Shown piece after piece: positions 1 through 8,783 of a stretch of 64,000 bases of DNA (positions are counted from its first letter, which is position 1; every line of letters begins with the position of its first letter). The DNA is taken from NCBI GenBank assembly GCA_046331625.1, contig JAXLQL010000020.1, positions 1-64,000 of the forward strand, in the 5' to 3' direction. The stretch comes from JAXLQL01 sp046331625 (GTDB taxonomy: Bacteria; Acidobacteriota; Terriglobia; Bryobacterales; Bryobacteraceae). The notes beneath the pieces were generated by a model that searched no databases, was not told the DNA's origin, and saw only the letters and a list, made by a program, of their open reading frames with translations. Made by a program: the position numbers and the translations under genes.

Positions 1-28
1 CGCGATCGGTGGTCGCTGCGGCCTCCGC

Positions 29-34
29 TATGAT
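29..34 (+). promoter_or_regulatory. Candidate -10 element (TATGAT) for purD
   Basis: TATGAT lies 15 bases before the GTG start of purD and would give a leader of about 9 bases. The -35 region is not clear. Similar TATAnT-type hexamers occur close to other starts in this window. Confidence 0.35.
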
Positions 35-49
35 GGAACATTCATCCCC

Positions 50-1273
50 GTGAATGTTTTGGTGATCGGCGGCGGCGGCAGGGAGCACGCCCTCGCCTGG
101 AAGATTTCGCAGAGCCCCCGCGTCGCGCGCGTCTTCGTTGCGCCCGGCAATCCCGGAGCCGAGCAGGTGGGCACGCTCGTGCGGCCGGCTTCCTCGAGTC
201 CCGATGCGTACCTCGCCGTTGCCGAAGAGGTTGGCGCTGAACTGACGGTGGTGGGTCCGGAAGCGCCGCTCGTGGTGGGTGTGGTGGACCGGTTCCGCGC
301 GGCGGGGCGCAAGATCATCGGGCCCATTGCAGCGGCGGCGCAGCTCGAAGGGAGCAAGGCGTTCTCAAAGGCGTTTCTCGTGCGCGCGGGGATTCCCACG
401 GCTCGGGCGGAAGTTGCGGCTGATGCCGCGGCGGCGAAGAAGCTGGTGGATGCGTTCGGATTTCCGGTGGTGTTGAAGGCCGACGGACTCGCGGCGGGCA
501 AAGGCGTGATCATTGCGCAGGACCGCGCGGAGGCGATGGCGGCGCTCGACGCGCTTCCGGCGGGCCGCATTCTGGTCGAAGAATTCCTCACAGGCGAAGA
601 GGTGAGCTTCATCGTTTTGGCCGATGGCGATCGCGCATGGCCGCTCGAAGCCACGCAGGATCACAAAGCGGTGGGCGATGGCGACACGGGTCCGAACACG
701 GGCGGCATGGGCGCGTACTGCGATGGCCGCATCGTCACCGCGGAGACAGCCGCCGCGATCATGGACACGGTGATTCGGCCGACGCTTGCACAGATGATCG
801 CCGATGGGACGCCGTACACGGGGTTCCTCTACGCGGGCTTGATGATGACGGCAGCGGGTCCGAAGGTGCTCGAATTCAACTGCCGGTTGGGCGACCCTGA
901 GACGCAGCCGTTGATGCATCGCATGTCGTCGGATATCGTCGACACGTTCCTCGATGGTGCGCCGTTTGCATGGCACACGCACCCTTCGGTGTGCGTGGTG
1001 ATGGCGGCACACGGATATCCGGGCGATGTGCGCACCGGCGATGCGATCGAGGGATTGGACTCGACGGATGCAGTCGTGTTTCAGGCTGGGACCCGTCGCG
1101 CGGGCGATCGCGTCGTGACCGCGGGAGGGCGTGTGCTGGGCGTTACCGCCGCAGGTGCGGACCTGGCGGGCGCGATCGCGAATGCGTATCAGGCGGTCGG
1201 CAAGATTCGATTCGATGGAGCGCATTATCGGACCGATATTGGCGTGAAGGGCCTGAAGCGCTGGGCATGCTAA
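50..1273 (+). CDS. purD: Phosphoribosylamine--glycine ligase (GAR synthetase)
   Basis: This enzyme joins phosphoribosylamine and glycine with ATP to make GAR, the second step of de novo purine synthesis in the cytoplasm. The 407-residue protein opens with the family's NVLVIGGGGREHALAW motif, has the ATP-grasp segment KADGLAAGKGV near residue 145, the metal/ATP loop HKAVGDGDTGPNTGGMGAY near residue 205 and EFNCRLGDPETQ near residue 275. Length is close to the usual 420-430. The start is GTG, chosen because the Rossmann motif begins at residue 2 and a -10-like hexamer sits just upstream. The next gene follows on the same strand, so the two may be co-transcribed. Identification is secure. Confidence 0.97.
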   Translation: MNVLVIGGGGREHALAWKISQSPRVARVFVAPGNPGAEQVGTLVRPASSSPDAYLAVAEEVGAELTVVGPEAPLVVGVVDRFRAAGRKIIGPIAAAAQLEGSKAFSKAFLVRAGIPTARAEVAADAAAAKKLVDAFGFPVVLKADGLAAGKGVIIAQDRAEAMAALDALPAGRILVEEFLTGEEVSFIVLADGDRAWPLEATQDHKAVGDGDTGPNTGGMGAYCDGRIVTAETAAAIMDTVIRPTLAQMIADGTPYTGFLYAGLMMTAAGPKVLEFNCRLGDPETQPLMHRMSSDIVDTFLDGAPFAWHTHPSVCVVMAAHGYPGDVRTGDAIEGLDSTDAVVFQAGTRRAGDRVVTAGGRVLGVTAAGADLAGAIANAYQAVGKIRFDGAHYRTDIGVKGLKRWAC

Positions 1274-1363
1274 CCAGTAGACATGCCTGACATCACCCGA
1301 AGACACGCGGCGCTGATTATGGCGGCCGCCCGAGTCCAGGGAGGCCAGGAGGCCGTCAAAGCG

Positions 1364-1918
1364 ATGTCCAATTCACGGCTGTTCACCTTCATCGGCGGCA
1401 ACAACGGGCCATGGAGCGTAACCAAGATCGTGAGCGTGAAAGGCGCGGCGCCGGGCAATGCGAAGCGCCTCGATATCGTGCAGGGGCCGACTGCGCCGCC
1501 TTCGGATGCCGCCTGGGCTCTTCACGGCGTCACAAGCAATACCCGTTACACCACGAATTCAGAAAAGGCAGCCTTGGTTGCGAAACAGGTCGCGATTGGA
1601 CGGCCGGAGGCGACGCGCGCCGCGTTGATTCCGATTCGGAAAGCGGCCGCGTGGTGGGATCTCCCGCAGGACGAGCGACGCCGTATCTTCGAGGAAAGCT
1701 CGCATCACGCCCGGACTGGATTGAAGTACTTGCCTGCCATTGCACGGCGACTGCATCATTGCCGTGACTTGGGTGTGGACGAGCCATTCGACTTCTTGAC
1801 TTGGTTCGATTTCGCCCCGGAGCACGCCACTGCTTTCGAGGAGTTGGTGGCGGAACTGCGCGCTACCGAGGAGTGGAAGTTCGTCGAGCGGGAAGCCGAT
1901 ATTCGGCTTGCTCGCTGA
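1364..1918 (+). CDS. Chlorite dismutase-family haem protein
   Basis: A 184-residue protein with the alpha/beta barrel signature of the chlorite dismutase/HemQ/Dyp superfamily: IPIRKAAAWWDLPQDERR, then a helix with the likely proximal haem ligand in SSHHARTGLKYLPAIARR, then FDFLTWFDFAPEHATAFEEL and the closing READIRL. True chlorite dismutases detoxify chlorite; HemQ makes haem in Gram-positives; many members like this one have no known substrate. I did not see a clear distal arginine, so chlorite activity should not be assumed. The frame is open from ATG 1283, but family proteins begin near MSNSRLFTFIGG and AGGAGG precedes ATG 1364 by 11 bases, so the later start is preferred. It follows purD on the same strand and converges on the next gene with a 24-base gap. 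Confidence 0.8.
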   Translation: MSNSRLFTFIGGNNGPWSVTKIVSVKGAAPGNAKRLDIVQGPTAPPSDAAWALHGVTSNTRYTTNSEKAALVAKQVAIGRPEATRAALIPIRKAAAWWDLPQDERRRIFEESSHHARTGLKYLPAIARRLHHCRDLGVDEPFDFLTWFDFAPEHATAFEELVAELRATEEWKFVEREADIRLAR

Positions 1919-1942
1919 TCTCATCCGGCTTGGACGCCAACA

Positions 1943-4570
1943 CTATTGCAGCGGCGCGGGATCGCTGGTGCGGTTGCGGTAGACGATCCACACGGGACCC
2001 GCCGCATTGGGCGGAGCAGCCACGCGAATGAAATAGTCCGCGGTGGTCACGGTCTCGGCGCGGTGAATGCCGATCCAGACCGATGTCTCAGCGGGGTCAA
2101 CTCCGTTCACGTAGAGATCAATGAATTCGCCATTGCGAGTAGCGGCGAAGATGGCGGGCGCGGCGTCCGCCACCGGCACGCGGACCTCATTCGAATCCCC
2201 CACCCGGATCGCCGCCTCACCCGAAAGCCCCGCAGGCACCACTGCAAGCGCGAAGCCGGGATACGAGTTCGCTTGGACCGGAGCGCCAGCGATGGTGACA
2301 GGCGTGCCGGGAGCGATGTCGCGACCGAAGATGCCCACGATCTCGCCGGGCGCAACGGGTCCCGTGCGATATCCGGCTGCGTTGACGATGCCCGCGGCCG
2401 AGATGCGGCTCGCCGCCGGATCGAGAAAGAACGAAGCCAACAGCGGATCATGATCGGAGTACGCAGGCTCGGCGAACCCTGCGTTGAGGTGCGCCACGCG
2501 ATAGCGGCTCCAGCGCTGGCGCAGCGCCGGATTGACGAGCGCGTGATCGAGCGTCTGCGCCACGCCTTGCTCGATGAACGTGTATCCTTCTTCGAGCGAA
2601 AGCGACGGCGAAAGATTCTCGAGCGCTGGTGTCACCGTGCGCTGAATGATCCCGACGACATCGACCAACCCGGCGTCGAACGCGAACGAGTTGAAGTCGC
2701 CGAGCACGATCAGCCCGTCGCTCGGATTCGCCGCTTGATGCCGCCGCGCGAACTCGCCCACCGCCTGGGCTTGCGCGCGCCGCTTCGCCTGCACTTCCGG
2801 AGTGTCCGCGTTGAGTAGTGACCGCATGTGCACGGCGATGGCGCGAAATCGGAATCCGCCGATGGTGGCCTGCAGCACCAGCGGTGGCCGGTCATGGAGC
2901 GTCGCGGTGCCGCCGGCGGGTGTGGTATACGTGGCGGTTTTCCCCTCTTGCGTGACGCTCTCGACGGTGACACGCGAGGTCTTCACGAGGAAGCCCACGT
3001 CGATGCCTCCGGGATCATTCCCTTCTTCGAGGAACGCTCGGTATCCGCCCACGCGCATGGCGATCGCCGAGAGTCCGGCGAGACTCTCGCATTCCTCGAC
3101 GGCGATGACGTCGGGACTTTGGAGCGGTCCCGAAATGGCGGCGGCCACTTGCGCCACGCGGCGATCGAAGGCGTCTTGGGTAACGACGATGTCGCCCGAG
3201 TTGGGATCGTCGACCGTGTCGAAGAAGCGGCGGAGATTCATCGAGGCGAAGGTGAAGTCGCCGGGGCTCGACACCGGCGCCGGTTCGGTGCGCGGAGTGA
3301 AGAAGCCGAGAATATTGCGAGTGAGGACGCCGTACCCACGTCCGTCTTCCACCACGCCCGATATTCCGACCAAGTCACAGCAATCGATCGGACCCGCCCC
3401 GCTGCCCTCGAGTACGCCCGCCTGTACGCGCAATGCAGCGAGGTTTCCGCTCACGGTGCGGAGCGGCCGCGGGGCGTCGGGTGGTGTCACGAAGAAGATG
3501 CCATTCGAGGTCGCGGTGGCGTTGCGCTCGTCAATGTTTTGCCCGGTACCGCTCACGATGCGCATCAGTGGAAAGATCAGATACATACCCTCGTAGCGCT
3601 CGAGATCGCCCGCCAGAATCTTCGAAGAATCGACCAAGACGAGGCTGCGCAAGCGAAGCGCGGGAGGCTCCTCCACAACCACCACCGGATTCACCAGTTC
3701 CGTCACCGGACCCGCATCCGGCGTCGACCGAAACTCCGCCACCGTTCCCGTTACCCGCACAATCGCCGAACTCTGCGCACCCGCGGGAGGCGCCGTCTGC
3801 GTGAACACGAACAACCCCTCTGAAGTCAGCGGATCATCGTCGGGCTCGATGCTCTCGATGTAGAATCCGTTGCGCCGCCGCTCGGTCACATAGCCGCGCG
3901 TCTCTACCAACTTCCCCACCAACGGCGATTCGGCGCCCGGACCCTGAATCGCACTGATCGCCATGCGATCGGCTTGCGGTGGAGGAGCATTGCAGTCATT
4001 GGCCGGCGATGCTCCATTGCGCGGACTCGGAGCGCCCGTCTGGAAATCGTTGAAGTTGTCTTGCGTGTCCACGCACCCGCCGCGCAGGCGCAGCACGGCA
4101 GTGGTGTTCGAAGGAGCACGCGTGGGATTGCCGCGCGCAAAATCGGCGGCGCCGTATCCCACCAGGTCCACGATGTCGGCGCTCGCGGGCATCGTGCCCT
4201 GCAACGCGGCCGTGCTTCGCACCAACGCAACCTTGCCGGCCGTTGCGCCCATCGCAACAGTTCCCGTTGCCTCGGGAGCCGGAAGCGCGACACTCCCACC
4301 GGCACCCGCCGCCTGTTGCACCAGATAGTAGCGGCCGGGCGCTATCGTGCCCGAAAGCGGCGTCACCTGCCACACCAAACCCGTCGCGCTAGTGATCTGC
4401 ACGGACCATCCAGCCACGCTGACGGCGCTCGCGCCGCGATTGAACAGCTCCACGAAATCGTTGCGCAACGCCGCGCCGGTGTTGCCACCGCCGCCGTAAA
4501 TTTGGCTGATCACCACCTGCGCGCGGAGTACTGGAACCAGAGCGGCAAGGAGCACGATTCGGACCTGCAT
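1943..4570 (-). CDS. Exported ExeM/NucH-like nuclease with lamin-tail and IPT-like domains
   Basis: An 875-residue exported protein. A Sec signal (MQVRIVLLAALVPVLRAQ) is followed by a lamin-tail domain (about 20-150, with VVISQIYGGGGN and DFVELFN), an OB-like segment (about 215-330) typical of ExeM/NucH extracellular nucleases, and an endonuclease/exonuclease/phosphatase domain (about 450-740). The catalytic motifs seen are MNLRRFFD, VIAVEECES, VLGDFNSF and the C-terminal SDHDPLLASF. The last 150 residues are the IPT/TIG-like domain common in exported Solibacter proteins (AAGYRTGPVAPGEIVGIFGRD). Likely role: hydrolysis of extracellular DNA or RNA for phosphate or nucleotides. The start at 4570 was chosen over one 12 codons upstream because it places the signal peptide at the N-terminus. 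It is divergent from Oar receptor 1, with 48 bases between the starts. Confidence 0.85.
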   Translation of the reverse strand: MQVRIVLLAALVPVLRAQVVISQIYGGGGNTGAALRNDFVELFNRGASAVSVAGWSVQITSATGLVWQVTPLSGTIAPGRYYLVQQAAGAGGSVALPAPEATGTVAMGATAGKVALVRSTAALQGTMPASADIVDLVGYGAADFARGNPTRAPSNTTAVLRLRGGCVDTQDNFNDFQTGAPSPRNGASPANDCNAPPPQADRMAISAIQGPGAESPLVGKLVETRGYVTERRRNGFYIESIEPDDDPLTSEGLFVFTQTAPPAGAQSSAIVRVTGTVAEFRSTPDAGPVTELVNPVVVVEEPPALRLRSLVLVDSSKILAGDLERYEGMYLIFPLMRIVSGTGQNIDERNATATSNGIFFVTPPDAPRPLRTVSGNLAALRVQAGVLEGSGAGPIDCCDLVGISGVVEDGRGYGVLTRNILGFFTPRTEPAPVSSPGDFTFASMNLRRFFDTVDDPNSGDIVVTQDAFDRRVAQVAAAISGPLQSPDVIAVEECESLAGLSAIAMRVGGYRAFLEEGNDPGGIDVGFLVKTSRVTVESVTQEGKTATYTTPAGGTATLHDRPPLVLQATIGGFRFRAIAVHMRSLLNADTPEVQAKRRAQAQAVGEFARRHQAANPSDGLIVLGDFNSFAFDAGLVDVVGIIQRTVTPALENLSPSLSLEEGYTFIEQGVAQTLDHALVNPALRQRWSRYRVAHLNAGFAEPAYSDHDPLLASFFLDPAASRISAAGIVNAAGYRTGPVAPGEIVGIFGRDIAPGTPVTIAGAPVQANSYPGFALAVVPAGLSGEAAIRVGDSNEVRVPVADAAPAIFAATRNGEFIDLYVNGVDPAETSVWIGIHRAETVTTADYFIRVAAPPNAAGPVWIVYRNRTSDPAPLQ

Positions 4571-4618
4571 ACCCCTAGGTTCGCGCGGTCCGCATTTATT
4601 TGCCAATATATAGAGGAC

Positions 4619-7600
4619 GTGAGGCTCATTACATTTTCGCTACTGGCGCTGCTAGCTCCAGTACGCATGCTCGCTCAGTCCGCGGGCGAGAGCAGTGAAC
4701 TCAGCGGTACGATTCGGGATTCCAGTGGAGGGGCGATTGCCAATGTGGCCGTCACCTTGCGCAATCCCGAGACCGGGCTCGAACGCAAGGCGGAAACCGG
4801 CGCAGACGGCGTCTACCGCTTTCTCCGCGTAGCGCCGGCGCTCTATGAAGTGCAGGCGGAGAAGCAAAGCTTCCGCACCAAGGTCGCCAAAGACGTGCGG
4901 CTGACCATCGGCCAAGCGGCGACGCTCGACTTCACTTTGGAGCTCGGCGTGGTAAGCGAGACCATCGAAGTCACCGGCGGTGCCGCGCTCATCGAATCCG
5001 AACGCACGCAGCAATCGAACACGCTCGAGCAGCAATTCGTACGCAATCTCCCGATTGACCGGCGAGACTACTTGAGCTTCACGTTGCTCGCGCCCGGCGT
5101 GGTCGACTCGAACGCCATGGCTGACAACTCCGACTTTCGCGTGACCGCCACTCCGCAGAGCGGATTGTCGTTCTACGGATCGAATGGCCGCGGCAACTCG
5201 GTCACGGTGGATGGCGGCGAAACCAATGACTCAGCCGGCGGTGTGCGTCCGAACCTGAGTCAGGAAGCCGTGGAAGAGTTCCAGGTCAATCGAAGCAACT
5301 ACTCGGCCGAACTCGGCGGAGCCAGCGGTGGCGTGATCAATATCGTTTCGAAGACTGGAACCAACCGCGTGCGTGGATCGGCGTTCGGCTATTTCCGGCA
5401 TCAGGCGCTCGATGCGGGCGACCCGTTCGCGCGCCTGCTGCAGAGCGACGGCTCCATCGTGCGCGTCAAGCCCGATGCGACTCGCCAACAGTACGGCGGC
5501 AGCCTCGGTGGCCCCATTCAGAAAGACAAGACCTTCTTCTTCTTCGCCTATGAGGGCTTGAATCGTGATGAATCGAACGTGGTGAGCGTGCTGACGGACC
5601 GGTCGATTTTCGGACCGACGCGCGAGCAGGAAGCCATCCTTTCTCGCCTTCCCGCGGCAGCGGCACAGCAGCTTCGCGCCGCATTGACCAGTCCTCCTTC
5701 CACCATCGCGTTGTTCGAACAGAACAGCGGCATCTCGCCGTTCACCAGCCGTGAGAACAAAGTGTCGGTCCGGCTGGATCACAACTGGAGCAGCAAACAC
5801 CAGACGTTCCTGCGCTACGGTTTCGCCGGCACGGACGATTCGAACGCCAGCACGAGAGCGCTGGTCGGGTCGAGCCGTGGGAGCGACTTCAAGATCAACA
5901 CCTCGACGATTGCCGCCGGCTGGACCGCAAGCGTGAGCGCGCGCACGGTGAACGATCTGCGGGCGCAGTTCAACTATCACGATCAGAAGGTCAGTTCGCT
6001 CGAGCCTTACGGACCCGAACTCAATATCGCGGGCTTCGGCTTCTTCAACAAAGACATCTTCTTGCCCAATCACTCGATTCTGCGGCGCACGGAAATCAAA
6101 GACAGCTTCAGCACTTTCCGCGGAGCTCACACTTTGAAGGCGGGCGCGCAGGTAAACATCCGCAACGAACACGCCAACACGCAGACGTTTTTCGGCGGAC
6201 GCTTCGGTTTCGGACCGCTTCCGGCGGGCTTGGTCAATGCAGCGCTCGCCTCCACCACCATTACCGCGCTGCAAGCCTTCAATCTCGGGCTGCCTCAGTC
6301 TTACCAGCAAGGCTTTGGCGATCCAGTGGTGAAATCCACCTATCCATACTACGGATTCTTCGTGCAGGATTCGTGGAAAGTCCGCCCGAACCTGACCTTC
6401 GACATGGGTGTGCGCTACGAGATCGACACGCGCAAAGCGCCCCTGCCGACGGACAAGAACAACGTGGCGCCGCGTTTCGGCTTCGCGTGGGACCCGTTCC
6501 ATGACGGCAAGACCACGGTGCGCGGTGGATACGGAATCTACTACTCGCCGATCTACTTCCAGATCGACTACGTGGTGAACGCGCTCGGTGAGATCAACGG
6601 AAAGCGCCAGATTCCGCAGGTGCTCACTACGATTCAAACGGCAGGTCCAGCGGCGGCGAACAACATCTACGCCACGCTGCGGCGGCAAGGCGTGATCACG
6701 ATTCCGAAGCCAACGCGGCGCATCGAGCCTGCAGACCTGACGCAGTTCGGGATCACCATCAGCCAGACTGGACCCACGCCTCCGTTCTCGGTGATCTTCG
6801 ACGCGGCGCCGAACTACGTGAACCCCTATTCGCAACAGGGAACGCTCGGCATCGAGCGGCAGATCGGCAATGACGTGGCAATCAGCGTGTCGGGCATTTG
6901 GGCGCGGACGCTGAAGATCAGCCGCGCGCGCGATACCAACCTGTTGCCCGCGCCTGTCAATCCGCAACTGGGGATTCGGGTGTGGCGCACGCAGGATTTC
7001 GTCAATCCGCTCATTTTCCAGCGCAACGTGTATGAGTCTACCGCGCGGTCATTCTATGGCGGCGGGATCCTCGAAATTCGCAAGCGCTTCAGCAAGCGGC
7101 TCAGCGTGGCCGGTAACTATACGTTCAGCAAGGCCACCGATGAAGTCACTGACTATAACAGTGACTTCCAGCCGTTCGATCAAGCCGACCTCCGCGGCGA
7201 GCGGGCGCTTTCGGCGTTCGACCAGCGGCACAAAGTGGTGATCTACGGAACTTCCGAGTTGCCTTACGGGATCGTCTTATCGCCCATCTTCCGCGCCAAC
7301 AGCGGGAGGCCTTTCAACCTGCTTGCGGGTGTCGACGTCAACGCCGACCGTCACTCCACCACGGACCGTCCGATCGGAGCGGGCCGCAATACCGGGCGCG
7401 GCCCCGGTTTCTATACATTCGACCTGCGCATAGGAAAGCGAATTTCGTTCGGCGAGCGCCGGTACCTGGAACTTACGGCGGAGGGATTCAACCTGACGAA
7501 TCACCTCAACTACGCCAGCATTAACAATACGGTAGGATTGATTCAGGGTCCATTCAATCTGACGGGCCGGCATGACCGGTCACCGAGCGAGCCACTGGGT

Positions 7601-7657
7601 TTCACTTCGGCCTTCGATGCCCGCAGACTTCAGTTGGGTATTCGGTTGAGCTTCTAG
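4619..7657 (+). CDS. Oar-like TonB-dependent receptor 1
   Basis: A 1012-residue outer-membrane protein. It has a signal peptide ending near LAPVRMLAQ, a carboxypeptidase-regulatory-like domain (about 20-110, SGTIRDSSGG ... GVYRFLRVAPALYEV), a plug-like region (about 120-260) and a large beta-barrel that ends in phenylalanine (QLGIRLSF), as expected for BamA substrates. Oar-like receptors are numerous in acidobacteria and are thought to import large substrates with TonB energy; the substrate cannot be told from sequence. The start is uncertain: GTG 4619 gives the best signal peptide, but the GAGGA before it is too close (one base). The intergenic region shared with the divergent nuclease is only 48 bases. 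Confidence 0.85.
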   Translation: MRLITFSLLALLAPVRMLAQSAGESSELSGTIRDSSGGAIANVAVTLRNPETGLERKAETGADGVYRFLRVAPALYEVQAEKQSFRTKVAKDVRLTIGQAATLDFTLELGVVSETIEVTGGAALIESERTQQSNTLEQQFVRNLPIDRRDYLSFTLLAPGVVDSNAMADNSDFRVTATPQSGLSFYGSNGRGNSVTVDGGETNDSAGGVRPNLSQEAVEEFQVNRSNYSAELGGASGGVINIVSKTGTNRVRGSAFGYFRHQALDAGDPFARLLQSDGSIVRVKPDATRQQYGGSLGGPIQKDKTFFFFAYEGLNRDESNVVSVLTDRSIFGPTREQEAILSRLPAAAAQQLRAALTSPPSTIALFEQNSGISPFTSRENKVSVRLDHNWSSKHQTFLRYGFAGTDDSNASTRALVGSSRGSDFKINTSTIAAGWTASVSARTVNDLRAQFNYHDQKVSSLEPYGPELNIAGFGFFNKDIFLPNHSILRRTEIKDSFSTFRGAHTLKAGAQVNIRNEHANTQTFFGGRFGFGPLPAGLVNAALASTTITALQAFNLGLPQSYQQGFGDPVVKSTYPYYGFFVQDSWKVRPNLTFDMGVRYEIDTRKAPLPTDKNNVAPRFGFAWDPFHDGKTTVRGGYGIYYSPIYFQIDYVVNALGEINGKRQIPQVLTTIQTAGPAAANNIYATLRRQGVITIPKPTRRIEPADLTQFGITISQTGPTPPFSVIFDAAPNYVNPYSQQGTLGIERQIGNDVAISVSGIWARTLKISRARDTNLLPAPVNPQLGIRVWRTQDFVNPLIFQRNVYESTARSFYGGGILEIRKRFSKRLSVAGNYTFSKATDEVTDYNSDFQPFDQADLRGERALSAFDQRHKVVIYGTSELPYGIVLSPIFRANSGRPFNLLAGVDVNADRHSTTDRPIGAGRNTGRGPGFYTFDLRIGKRISFGERRYLELTAEGFNLTNHLNYASINNTVGLIQGPFNLTGRHDRSPSEPLGFTSAFDARRLQLGIRLSF

Positions 7658-7715
7658 TTCCATTGCCGCCCGCGCCCCAGGCGGTTAGACATGGAGGAGG
7701 AGGGAATGCCGAGGA

Positions 7716-8777
7716 ATGGCCGTGCAGATACCCACTTCTGTCGAGACCCGATCCAGCGCAGCGCTCGACCGCGCGCCGGTACAGGCTGGTTGGAAGACCC
7801 GGCTCCGGCGCTGGCTCATGCGCCCCGCGATTCCGCCGCGACTCGGGGCCGGCTTTCGCCGGCCGGAAGGAGCCGAACGCATCGTGACGGCGTCATTGAT
7901 GCGGAACTACTTCTCCCTTCCCGAGAACAACTTCGGCTTGGGCGCCGATTCCTATGTCGCAACGCCGGCAGGTGGCGCCGACCTGTTCCACCACGTCCGT
8001 GACCGGCTCAAAGCGACGCGCGAGCGCGTGGTTCCGTGGCTCGACGCCGCGCGGCCATTGAAAGGCGCGCGTATCCTCGAGATCGGATCGGGATCCGGAT
8101 GTTCCTCTCTCGCGCTGGGCGAACAAGGCGCCGCCGTGACTGGCCTCGATTTGTCGGAAGGCGCGCTCACAGTGGCTCGCGATCGCTGCGCGGCTTACGG
8201 GGTGGATGCCGAGTTCCATTGCGCCAATGCCTTGGATGCGGCGCGCCTGTTCCAAGGAGAGAAATTCGACTTCATCATCTTCTTCGCGTCACTCGAACAC
8301 ATGACGCATGAGGAACGCCTGGAAGCGATGAGCTCCACCTGGGAGATGCTTCCGCGAGGCGGGCTCTGGTGCGTAGTGGAAGCTCCCAATCGCTTGGCGA
8401 TGTTCGATTACCACACATCGCAGTTGCCCTTCTTCCACTGGCTGCCGGACGATTTGGCTTACAAGTACCTGGCCAAGTCTGACCGGCCCGAGTTTCGCGG
8501 CCAGTATGACCAATGGAACGCCGAACGGCACTTGGACTTCCTGCGGCGAGGCCGCGGCGTGAGTTATCACGAGTTCGATCTGGCGATGCGGCCGGCCGGG
8601 CAGCTCGACGTCGTCAGCGCTCTCGAGATCTTTCACAACGAGTCGCGCCTGGCGGGTCGACTGGCGAGCCGGTTCACGCTGCAGTACGAGACAGAGCAGT
8701 TGTTGCGGCGCTACGGGCCGAAGATCCATCGCGGGTTTTATCAGTCATACCTGGATTTGATCATCCGGAAGAACTGA
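7716..8777 (+). CDS. Class I SAM-dependent methyltransferase
   Basis: A 353-residue protein with the SAM-binding core at about residues 100-230: motif I ILEIGSGSGCSS, the acidic end of strand beta-2 in VTGLDLSEG, and the post-II segment FDFIIFFASLEHM. The substrate is unknown. The first 85 residues and the last 120 do not match any methyltransferase subfamily I recognise. A purine-rich Shine-Dalgarno tract (GGAGGAGGAGGG) lies about 15 bases before the start. The gene converges on its right neighbour with only 6 bases between stops. Fold assignment is firm; function is open. Confidence 0.85.
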   Translation: MAVQIPTSVETRSSAALDRAPVQAGWKTRLRRWLMRPAIPPRLGAGFRRPEGAERIVTASLMRNYFSLPENNFGLGADSYVATPAGGADLFHHVRDRLKATRERVVPWLDAARPLKGARILEIGSGSGCSSLALGEQGAAVTGLDLSEGALTVARDRCAAYGVDAEFHCANALDAARLFQGEKFDFIIFFASLEHMTHEERLEAMSSTWEMLPRGGLWCVVEAPNRLAMFDYHTSQLPFFHWLPDDLAYKYLAKSDRPEFRGQYDQWNAERHLDFLRRGRGVSYHEFDLAMRPAGQLDVVSALEIFHNESRLAGRLASRFTLQYETEQLLRRYGPKIHRGFYQSYLDLIIRKN

Positions 8778-8783
8778 TCCGCG

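Noticed and set aside
1364..1918. Calling the haem protein a true chlorite dismutase
   Set aside because: The distal arginine needed for chlorite turnover is not apparent, and most family members of this kind have other or unknown roles.
2802..3823. Long plus-strand frames opposite the exported nuclease, and similar long frames opposite the Oar genes
   Set aside because: They are low-complexity Arg/Ala-rich shadows expected in GC-rich coding DNA.
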